Of a DNA stretch of 26,595 nt, positions 14,877 through 21,888 are shown piece by piece (position 1 is the first letter of the stretch; every line of letters begins with the position of its first letter). The stretch is from Euplotes aediculatus (Eukaryota; Ciliophora; Spirotrichea; Euplotida; Euplotidae): positions 1-26,595 of the forward strand of contig JAQGFW010034385.1 in assembly GCA_030463445.1 (NCBI GenBank), given 5' to 3'. The translations under genes and the position numbers were made by a program. Under the pieces are notes generated by a model. The model was not told where the DNA came from. It saw only the letters and a list, made by a program, of their open reading frames with translations, and did not search any database.

Positions 14877-17800
14877 TTAAGGTATTTTGCCATTTTGCCA
14901 AAATTCTCTACTCCAAATTCTCCTAAAACGCCAGTTTTTCTGGGCTAAAGCAAATGGCAGATAGGCGTGAGTCTCTTTGGGGTTGGTGCTTTGAAAATAC
15001 AAATTATCATCGGTCAATATCAAAGATTCGTAAGCATCTTTATCTTTTACAGTAATGTCGGCAAACGGTAACTCGTTGATATACAGTGAATTACGATTAA
15101 TTAAGGCTTGTTGTAAACTCAAACTTTTGGCTAATGTCGAGGCGACTAAAGGTTTGGGTACAAATTCACCATTTGAAACTTCGAGTGCAAATTCGAGGTA
15201 TTTTTTCAGAAGCTTCGGCCCTTCATTTACGGCATCCTCGACCCTAAGTTGATTTGGTAAAATACTACAAACTACATAAATCTTTTCTTTGGCTCTCGTA
15301 ACCGCCACATTTAGCCTGTTTTCGCCCCCCTGTTGATTCAAACTTCCGAAATTCATCACCATTCGTCCTTTCAAATCGGGAGCGTAGCCAATCGAAAAAA
15401 TCACGAAGTCGAACTCATCGCCTTGTATGTTTTCGATGTTTTTTACAATAATACTCCCTTTCTCTTTCGGGAGAAGAGGTTGGGGGATGAGGCTCTCAAT
15501 CAAATCGGCTTGTTTGTAGTTAAAGGTAACAATACCAATCGTTTTTTTGGGATTATTACTCTGTAAATCTTGTATGATTTCGGCAATTTTCTCAGCTTCA
15601 GTAGTATTTGAATTATGCTCCCAAAATCCATTTACTTTTATGTAGTGGATGGCTGGTTGTTTTTTTGTAATTTCTTGATAATCAGGCAATAAAGATAAGG
15701 TTTGTTTGTAAAAATGGGTATTTGAAAAATCAATTAAATCCAAAGAATTGCTTCGATAATGCCCTTTCAATTGCACCTGCGGAAGATATTGAGATGCCAA
15801 GTCGAGCAACGAATCAATCTCTAAAATTGGCTCGTCTTCTACATCCTCTTCGTACCGAATCTGGTACAAATCATTGGGTTGAAGTTGTTTAGAATCGCCC
15901 GCAATAGCTACTTGTTTTCCACGATAAATGGCTGGAATCCCGCTTTCGGCAAAGCACTGCGAGGCTTCATCAAAAATCACTAAATCAAATTTTATTTCGA
16001 GATTAAACAAGGCCGAAACCGACTCAGGCGAGGCCATCCAGCACGGAATCAGTTTGAAAATCTCGTCGTTGTATTGTTCAATCACTCTTCGAACCGACCA
16101 AATTTTTCGTTTCTTAGTAACTTGATGGTAGAGTTCTCGGTAACTGACAATATTTTGTAAACGATTGATTACGAGGTCTTTGTAGGTCTGTTCTCTCAGT
16201 TTGATAAGTAGAATTTCTTGGCTGAGTTCCTTTTTTTGATTGATACAACTTTGTAGTTCTTCTTCTAATTGGCTGATTTTTAACGTACTGACACCTTTCA
16301 AAATCGGATTACGTTCTTCAATTTCTTGAATCCAAGCCAATCGAACCGAATTTTGAAGCAGCCTAATCCAATTTTCAACATTTTCAGCATTTGGTTTCAG
16401 TAACTCTACCAATTCGGTTTCAGAATTCGTAAACCCTTCAATGAGTTCATCGCAAGCAATAAACAAATCAAAATTTTGTTGCAAATCTCTTATTATCAAT
16501 TCTTTATCAACTTTCTGTTCCAGAATTAACTTGATTTGTTGTTTACTCAGATAATTCTTACAATGAGTTAAAAGTTTATTGAATTCATTTAGCAAATCAA
16601 CAAGCTCATTTTTGAATTTTATCAATTCATCAACACTGCCGAGATTCAGTAGGGTAGAGGATTTTAGGAATTCTGATGAATGATAAACAGAAACTGCTTT
16701 GCTTGCCAAAATGTAATTTTTTAAAGTCTGGTCAATAACTCCCCAATCTTCTGATTTATCAATTTCAACACCTTTTTTTCTGAGGGCTTTTGCAACCTTC
16801 TCGAATACAATTCTATTCTCAATTCTTTCTTTAAGTATCTGTAAATCAGTTTTTTGTAAGTTTAGATTGTTGTTTGTTAAGATGTAAGAAATACTCTTTT
16901 TAGTTTTTGAAAACAGTTTCCAAGTAAACCAATTTATTGCATTATCAGCTGCTGTGATTGCCTCTGCTAATTGTATTTTTACAAGTTCTAAGTTGTGAGT
17001 TTCGATACTTTTTTCAAGCCCAAAACTGGCATAGATTTGGCTTAAATTTTGATGAAATTTTTCTAATTCATCGTTTTTTATTAGTCTTTTATTTAAGATT
17101 GAATATTTGAAAATTTCAAATATTTCTTTATTTTCAAAATAATTTGAAATTATGATTAAATTTGTAAAATCAAAATTTATGTTTTTGTCTATAAATATTG
17201 AATTATTGATATTGTCAGTAATTTCTGTATATATATTTATTTTATTTGTAATTGAATATTCTGAATTAATTATAAATTTATTTTGAAATTGTTTGGTTTT
17301 ATTTTGAAAATTATCAATAGCGTTTATGTGATTTTGAATTGTTTTTTGTTGAGTGAAATCCATTTTTGCAAACGAAATTCGATTCTCCCAAAAATTACCT
17401 GTGAGTTGTTTTTTCAATAATTCTATATACGCAAAATATTGTCTAAATTTTGCTTCTACTTGATTTAATTCATTGATTTTGAACTGTTTGTGTAGTTTAT
17501 TTAATTCAATATTTGATTCTTTGGGGCTACAAGTTAAATACAATTCTTTTACCGAAACGCCACAAATTGATTCATCAAAAAGGGCATTTTTAAACTCTTG
17601 TAATTCTCTCGTAATTTGGTCAATTCTTCGGCTGATTTGAGTAAAATTCCGTTCTAAAAAAATTGCATCCAAACCTTGATTTTGCTTTTTGTATGCTTCA
17701 ATATGGTCAATCTGATTGGCGATTTTTTGAAAAAGGTCTTTTCGGTCATTCTTAAAATCGTGGATTAACCCTACAAAATCTGACATTTGAGCCTTCTCTA

Positions 17801-18860
17801 ACCTCTGATAAACAGTATCGAGAGCAACTCTTTTCTGACAAACTACCAAAACTTTTTTGCCTCTTGCCGTAAAATCAGCTACCAGATTGCAAATAAGTTG
17901 TGATTTTCCTGTACCTGGAGGTCCCTGCACAACGATAGATTTGCCGTTTTTTACTTCCTGAATCGCTAATTCTTGTGAAGCATCTACCGCAAAAGGTAAA
18001 ACCGAATTAACTTCTTTGGTAGCATTTGTTGTTTGATTCTGAACTTTATCAAAAAGATTCTCTAAACCATTATCTGTTATTTCTTGATTTTGTTTGAGCA
18101 GGTGTTCGTAATCGGGGACTAAATAAGAACCTGCTTGGGGGAAAATTCCGAGGATGGCTTGTTGATAAAGTTTCAGCTCCCCATTTTTCTCGGTAAATTC
18201 TAAATCTGACTTGCTAAGTCGTTCAAAATGAGTAAGTTGATTAGTGAATAGTTCTTGATTGAAATTGATTTTTAGCGGACTTTCTTTGAGTAATTCGTAG
18301 AGTTCGGTTCTAAAAGTAAGGCTTTCTTGGCTAAAATCCTCAAAAGTTTTATCGAGCCATTCATCCGAAATTGGTGCTTGATTGAAGTGCGAATACGCCA
18401 GCAAGAAACTACGATTTAAACTAATTGGCTCATCTCGATTGACCAAAACCCATTTGTTATTTTTGCCTAAATCTTGATGGAGTGTTACTGGAAAAAAAAT
18501 CAATGGACACCTCACCGAAGTACCATTTGCGAGTTTTCCCTTCACAATCGGATAACCAACATACAGGTCTTTTGCTCCACGTTCAATTTCTATAAATGCC
18601 TCATTACGAGCGATTTTGCGTAATTGTTTACTGATTTCGTTTACTTTTTCAAAGCGACTATCGAGTATATCACAGAGCAGAATTTGCTTTTTTTGTGCAA
18701 TCAACTGCTCGATAATGCTGAAAGACGGCTTCGAATCTAAAAAACTAAACTCGTGAAGGTCGATGAACTGTTCTTTGGGTAGATTTAGCAACAACAACGA
18801 CCTATTGCGAGAAGTCAGGTTGGTGAGCCGCTTGAGATATGTTTTGAGGATACGTTGCAA
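14877..18860 (-). CDS. Large SF1 helicase (DUF4011 / AAA_11-AAA_12 type)
   Basis: A 1327-residue protein. The N terminus (LKTYLKRLTNLTSRNRSLLLL) is DUF4011-like. Helicase motifs: Walker A QGPPGTGKSQ (Lys319), motif Ia VLVVCQKRVALDTVY, a long helical insert (about 390-930), Walker B FDLVIFDEASQ (Asp964), AIAGDSKQLQPND, QLKGHYRS, ENIQGDEFDFVIFS and NRLNVAVTRAKEKIYVV. The C-terminal 60 residues (LTDDNLYFQS...WRFRRIWSREFW) recall the end of the MTES_1575-type endonuclease fold, but I cannot find a full catalytic set. No in-frame ATG exists near the N terminus; the TTG at 18858-18860 gives the family-like start. Residues about 1122-1136 come from an in-frame palindromic repeat. Relatives occur in DNA repair and antiviral defence; no partner gene is adjacent, so its role stays open. 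Confidence 0.88.
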   Translation of the reverse strand: MQRILKTYLKRLTNLTSRNRSLLLLNLPKEQFIDLHEFSFLDSKPSFSIIEQLIAQKKQILLCDILDSRFEKVNEISKQLRKIARNEAFIEIERGAKDLYVGYPIVKGKLANGTSVRCPLIFFPVTLHQDLGKNNKWVLVNRDEPISLNRSFLLAYSHFNQAPISDEWLDKTFEDFSQESLTFRTELYELLKESPLKINFNQELFTNQLTHFERLSKSDLEFTEKNGELKLYQQAILGIFPQAGSYLVPDYEHLLKQNQEITDNGLENLFDKVQNQTTNATKEVNSVLPFAVDASQELAIQEVKNGKSIVVQGPPGTGKSQLICNLVADFTARGKKVLVVCQKRVALDTVYQRLEKAQMSDFVGLIHDFKNDRKDLFQKIANQIDHIEAYKKQNQGLDAIFLERNFTQISRRIDQITRELQEFKNALFDESICGVSVKELYLTCSPKESNIELNKLHKQFKINELNQVEAKFRQYFAYIELLKKQLTGNFWENRISFAKMDFTQQKTIQNHINAIDNFQNKTKQFQNKFIINSEYSITNKINIYTEITDNINNSIFIDKNINFDFTNLIIISNYFENKEIFEIFKYSILNKRLIKNDELEKFHQNLSQIYASFGLEKSIETHNLELVKIQLAEAITAADNAINWFTWKLFSKTKKSISYILTNNNLNLQKTDLQILKERIENRIVFEKVAKALRKKGVEIDKSEDWGVIDQTLKNYILASKAVSVYHSSEFLKSSTLLNLGSVDELIKFKNELVDLLNEFNKLLTHCKNYLSKQQIKLILEQKVDKELIIRDLQQNFDLFIACDELIEGFTNSETELVELLKPNAENVENWIRLLQNSVRLAWIQEIEERNPILKGVSTLKISQLEEELQSCINQKKELSQEILLIKLREQTYKDLVINRLQNIVSYRELYHQVTKKRKIWSVRRVIEQYNDEIFKLIPCWMASPESVSALFNLEIKFDLVIFDEASQCFAESGIPAIYRGKQVAIAGDSKQLQPNDLYQIRYEEDVEDEPILEIDSLLDLASQYLPQVQLKGHYRSNSLDLIDFSNTHFYKQTLSLLPDYQEITKKQPAIHYIKVNGFWEHNSNTTEAEKIAEIIQDLQSNNPKKTIGIVTFNYKQADLIESLIPQPLLPKEKGSIIVKNIENIQGDEFDFVIFSIGYAPDLKGRMVMNFGSLNQQGGENRLNVAVTRAKEKIYVVCSILPNQLRVEDAVNEGPKLLKKYLEFALEVSNGEFVPKPLVASTLAKSLSLQQALINRNSLYINELPFADITVKDKDAYESLILTDDNLYFQSTNPKETHAYLPFALAQKNWRFRRIWSREFWQNGKIP
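15454..15496 (-). repeat. Palindromic repeat inserted in frame in the helicase gene
   Basis: On the minus strand this segment reads CATCCCCCAACCTCTTCTCC followed by CGAAAGAGAAAGGGAG, an imperfect palindrome homologous to the plus strand of 13121-13167. Here it is in sense orientation and encodes SLIPQPLLPKEKGS at helicase residues 1122-1136. That peptide interrupts the stretch between ADLIE and IIVKNIENIQGDE, just before a conserved helicase motif, without changing the frame. Confidence 0.7.
17101..17280 (-). other. Extremely AT-rich patch inside the helicase gene
   Basis: I count 23 G/C bases in these 180 (about 13 percent), far below the flanking coding sequence. It encodes an Asn/Ile/Phe/Lys-rich stretch (for example NINNSIFIDKNINFDFTNLI) in the variable insert between the helicase lobes. 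It contains a 10-bp inverted repeat AATATTTGAA / TTCAAATATT at 17102-17124. Frame is kept throughout. Confidence 0.8.
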
Positions 18861-18887
18861 ATCAATGAGACTACATTTTAAAATTTT

Positions 18888-18908
18888 GTACGGGCTAAAA
18901 ACCCGTAC
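18888..18908. repeat. REP-like palindrome between ytxJ and helicase genes
   Basis: GTACGGG (18888-18894) and CCCGTAC (18902-18908) flank CTAAAAA. The core ACGGGCTAAAAACCCGT is close to ACGGGTTGAAAACCCGT, the family at 7023-7043 and 1391-1412. It starts six bases before the ytxJ stop codon region and lies 28 bases upstream of the helicase TTG, without a T tract. Confidence 0.55.
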
Positions 18909-18914
18909 GTAAGA

Positions 18915-19250
18915 TTATACTGCCGCAGCGATTTCATCAAAAACGATGTCATAATGCGAAGCGTCATAAACAGATTTACCTTTGTCAATGATTAGCACCT
19001 GCGGAGATTCGTGTTCTACCCCGAAATCATTGGCAATTTTATTTGAGATTGGACGAAAAGAAATTAAATCGAGATAGTACGGTTTGAGATTTCCGGCTTT
19101 TTCATCGCTCCAACTGCGTTCAAATCGGCTAAGGGCTGTTGCACTGATTGAGCAGCGAGTACTATGTTTGAAAATCAAAATTGGCTGATTTTCAGATTCT
19201 TTCTTAATATTTTCTAATTGTTCTTCGGATGTTAGATGATTCCAGTTCAC
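18915..19250 (-). CDS. ytxJ: Bacillithiol-system redox protein YtxJ (monothiol)
   Basis: A 111-residue cytosolic thioredoxin-like protein. The pattern PILIFKHSTRCSISATALSRFER with a single active Cys33, then YYLDLISFRPISNKIANDFGVEHESPQVLII, is characteristic of the YtxJ/BrxC family. Members act as bacilliredoxins, removing bacillithiol from proteins. The Bacillus motif is TCPIS; here it is RCSIS, which keeps the Cys and the Ser after Ile. The length matches the family. It implies that this organism makes bacillithiol, as many Bacteroidota do, though no biosynthesis gene (bshA, bshB, bshC) lies in the window. It follows the small membrane-protein gene after 56 bases, on the same strand as panC. 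Confidence 0.88.
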   Translation of the reverse strand: MNWNHLTSEEQLENIKKESENQPILIFKHSTRCSISATALSRFERSWSDEKAGNLKPYYLDLISFRPISNKIANDFGVEHESPQVLIIDKGKSVYDASHYDIVFDEIAAAV

Positions 19251-19306
19251 TGATTCAGAAATTTGTTGATTGACTCTGAAAAAACAAAATTTAAGGGTGT
19301 TTTGGT

Positions 19307-19693
19307 TCAGTTATTAAATTGATTGGCTGCTTTTAACTCAAAAAATACCAGTCCTAAAACCACAAATTTTTCGAGAACCAAGTAGAGAATCCCCAAAACT
19401 GTAATTTGCTGAAAAAAGAAAGTCATTATACACAACGAAATGCAACAATAGGTAAGGTTTGCAAATGCAATCACTCTCAGATAATTCTTTGGTTCTTGAG
19501 GCTTACCAATGTAGCAAGTTAGAGAGTAAACAGCAAAAGTTGCCGCCATAAGGCTCAAATAAAACAGAGCTGTTTTGGGGATTCCAAACAAGATTTCGTT
19601 TTGAAAAAGAACAAATCCGAGCATAAAAGCCGAATAAATTGCCCCTAAACCATCAAAAAGAAAAAGTTTTCGCGGGTTATTCAGTTGAATCAT
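19307..19693 (-). CDS. Four-helix membrane protein, unknown function
   Basis: A 128-residue integral membrane protein with four hydrophobic segments (about 12-30, 41-62, 72-94 and 97-119) and short loops; the second loop carries YIGKPQEPKNYLR. I do not recognise a named family; conserved polar residues include Asp14 in LFDGLGAIYS and Glu118 near the end of helix 4. It starts 11 bases after the panC stop and is followed by ytxJ, so it is probably cotranscribed with both. No enzyme motif is present. Confidence 0.75.
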   Translation of the reverse strand: MIQLNNPRKLFLFDGLGAIYSAFMLGFVLFQNEILFGIPKTALFYLSLMAATFAVYSLTCYIGKPQEPKNYLRVIAFANLTYCCISLCIMTFFFQQITVLGILYLVLEKFVVLGLVFFELKAANQFNN

Positions 19694-19704
19694 TAAATTT
19701 AAAA

Positions 19705-20538
19705 TTAAACTAAAATATTATCTATCAACCTAACTCCACCCAAAAAAGCCGCAATACAAAGTGCTGCTTTTTTAGATTTGTCGTAGTTTTTGAGGGGTTC
19801 TAAAGTGTCGAAGTCAGAAATCTCAAAGTATTCTAATTCAAATTCTGGGTACTGGATAAAGTGCTGATTTAAAGCTTCTTTTGCCAAGTTTATATCGCCA
19901 ACTGTTTGCAGTGATTCTTTTGCCAGATTCAGTGCTTTGAAAATTTGTGGAGCCAATGCTCGTGCTTCGGGCGAAAGTCTGGTATTGCGTGATGACATCG
20001 CCAAACCATCTGGCTCACGCAAAGTAGGGCAGGGGATAAGCTCTAAATCGAAAGACAAATCGTTGACCATTCGGCGAATCACCGCAACTTGTTGTAAATC
20101 TTTTAGGCCAAAATAGGCTTTATTTGGTTTTACGATATGGAAAAGTTTAGCCACGACAATGCCGACTCCATTGAAATGCCCCGGGCGGAACTTACCCTCC
20201 ATGACAGTTTCGAGATTTCCGAAGTCGAATTTCAATGCTGGTAAAGTCGGATACATTTCTTCGGCTGATGGAGCAAATACAACATTGCAGCCAGCAGCTT
20301 CGAGCATCTCGCAATCTTTTTCGAGTGTTCGTGGATATTTCTTTAAATCTTCGGGATTATTAAATTGAGTCGGATTTACAAAAATACTGCAAACCGCCAA
20401 TTCATTTTCGGCTTTTGCCCTCTCAATCAGCGAAATATGCCCCGCATGCAATGCCCCCATCGTGGGTACAAATCCGATAGTTTTATTTTGTTTTTTGAGG
20501 TATTCTTGTGTTTCTGCGATTGTGTTGAATACGAGCAT
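19705..20538 (-). CDS. panC: Pantoate--beta-alanine ligase
   Basis: A 277-residue enzyme that joins pantoate and beta-alanine with ATP to give pantothenate, the coenzyme A precursor. The HIGH-like motif is in PTMGALHAGH (His31, His34). Other landmarks are VNPTQFNNPEDLKKYPRTLEKD, FRPGHFNGVGIVVAKLFHIV, AYFGLKDLQQVAVIRRMV and the KMSKS-like region GLAMSSRNTRLS. The length is normal. No panB or panD is adjacent. It heads a likely unit with a membrane protein and ytxJ. The 196-base spacer to the divergent sigma gene is AT-rich with repeated GTAATT-like words, and no convincing promoter on the panC side. Confidence 0.96.
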   Translation of the reverse strand: MLVFNTIAETQEYLKKQNKTIGFVPTMGALHAGHISLIERAKAENELAVCSIFVNPTQFNNPEDLKKYPRTLEKDCEMLEAAGCNVVFAPSAEEMYPTLPALKFDFGNLETVMEGKFRPGHFNGVGIVVAKLFHIVKPNKAYFGLKDLQQVAVIRRMVNDLSFDLELIPCPTLREPDGLAMSSRNTRLSPEARALAPQIFKALNLAKESLQTVGDINLAKEALNQHFIQYPEFELEYFEISDFDTLEPLKNYDKSKKAALCIAAFLGGVRLIDNILV

Positions 20539-20734
20539 AATAATTTTCGTCTAATTTGTAATTAGTAATTATTGTTGTAATTTATTGATAATCAGTAATT
20601 TGTGCTTGCTTTGTTTTTCAAAAATAGCGATTTTTGAGTGATAAAAAACAATTTTTTTCTGGATTGGTGCAACACCCCAAGTCTGCAATCGTCTTTTAAT
20701 CAAAACACAAACCCGAAAAAGCTATCACCCCTGC

Positions 20735-21301
20735 TTGACTACAACGACTACATACATTGATAAACACGCCGATTTGGTCGAGCGTTGTAAACGAGGTGAG
20801 CGAAAAGCTCAATATGACCTGTATAAGCATTATTCAAAGGCAATGTTTAATGTTTGTATGCGGATACTCAACCACGTGGGTGAAGCAGAAGATGTGCTTC
20901 AAGAGGCGTTTGTTGACGCTTTTGCAAAGATTGGCGATTTCAGACAGCAGTCCACCGTAGGGGTATGGCTCAAGCAGATTGTGGTCAATAAAGCTATCAA
21001 TCAATTGCGGACTCGTCGAGTACAATTTGTTGATATTGAAGAATTTAACGTTGGCGAAGGCGATTACAAGATTGAAGATAGGGTTTCGGTGAATAATGAC
21101 GAGGAGGTACGTTACGAAGTTGAGCGAATCAAGCGTGCGGTTGAACAATTGCCCGAAGGTTACCGAGTGGTTTTGAGTCTTTATCTTTTTGAAGGATACG
21201 ACCACGAAGAAGTTTCGGGTATTCTCGGAATCAGTGAAACAACCTCCAGAACCCAATATATGAGGGCCAAAAAGCGATTGTTAGAAATAATGAAGAATTG
21301 A
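20735..21301 (+). CDS. ECF-type RNA polymerase sigma factor
   Basis: A 188-residue group IV sigma factor. Region 2 is VCMRILNHVGEAEDVLQEAFVDAFAKI, with GVWLKQIVVNKAINQLR after it. Region 4 is LPEGYRVVLSLYLFEGYDHEEVSGILGISETTSRTQYMRAKKRLLE with the HTH. The start is a TTG at 20735-20737; no in-frame ATG exists close to the expected N terminus, and the frame stays open upstream, so the start could also be earlier at a non-ATG codon. The next gene encodes a membrane protein fitting an anti-sigma factor, and the third an exported DUF4097-like protein, a common Bacteroidota operon layout. The usual inference is envelope-stress or surface regulation; the target promoters are not visible. Confidence 0.88.
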   Translation: MTTTTTYIDKHADLVERCKRGERKAQYDLYKHYSKAMFNVCMRILNHVGEAEDVLQEAFVDAFAKIGDFRQQSTVGVWLKQIVVNKAINQLRTRRVQFVDIEEFNVGEGDYKIEDRVSVNNDEEVRYEVERIKRAVEQLPEGYRVVLSLYLFEGYDHEEVSGILGISETTSRTQYMRAKKRLLEIMKN

Positions 21302-21318
21302 CGAAAAGAGTAGTACTT

Positions 21319-21888
21319 ATGGAAAAACATTTAGAGAGATTTGTTCGAGATAATAGAGAGGCGTTTGATAGCTATGAACCATCAAATGACCTTTGGAAAC
21401 GAGTGGAACGAGAGTTGGATGCACAAGAGCCTAAGCGTCTCAATGGTAAGATTGTACATCTTTTGGGTTGGCAAAAAGGGTTAAAAATTGCCGCAAGCAT
21501 TCTTATCGTACTTTCGTTGAGCTACTTGGCGTATCAAAACTATGCCATTGAAATATTAGAAGAACACCCTGCTGAGTTTGCATTGAGTCCGACTTATGCA
21601 AAAGAATTAGCAAGTTATACTTCGACAATTGGCAATAAAAGAGGAGAATTACAGATTTTATTAAAAGAAGACCCCGAATTGGCTCAACAGTTTGACGCTG
21701 AACTGAAGGCTCTTGCCGAAAATTATCAGCGTTTACGGGCTGAATTACCCAAAAATCCGAATCAAGAGGATTTATTGAAAGCGATGATTCAGAACCTACA
21801 ATGGCAAACGGATTTATTAAACCAACAGTTACATATTTTACAGAAAATTAAAGAATCAAAAAATGAAAAAGCACAAATTATTATCTAA
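21319..21888 (+). CDS. Single-pass membrane anti-sigma-like protein
   Basis: A 189-residue protein. Residues 1-50 are charged and cytosolic (MEKHLERFVRDNREAFDSYEPSNDLW...), residues 55-73 one membrane helix (LKIAASILIVLSLSYLAYQ), and 80-189 a long helical, coiled-coil-like periplasmic part (ELASYTSTIGNKRGELQILL and beyond). It has no zinc HxxxCxxC anti-sigma motif, so the call as anti-sigma factor rests on topology and on the position right after an ECF sigma gene. I chose the ATG at 21319; a TTG at 21298 overlapping the sigma stop would add seven residues. Its 3' end overlaps the next gene by 26 bases. Confidence 0.75.
   Translation: MEKHLERFVRDNREAFDSYEPSNDLWKRVERELDAQEPKRLNGKIVHLLGWQKGLKIAASILIVLSLSYLAYQNYAIEILEEHPAEFALSPTYAKELASYTSTIGNKRGELQILLKEDPELAQQFDAELKALAENYQRLRAELPKNPNQEDLLKAMIQNLQWQTDLLNQQLHILQKIKESKNEKAQIII

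Noticed and set aside
14877-20538. A multi-gene antiviral system formed by the helicase and its neighbours.
   Set aside because: The neighbours are panC, a small membrane protein and ytxJ; no nuclease, methylase, toxin-antitoxin or sensor gene is adjacent, so only a single-gene role remains possible.
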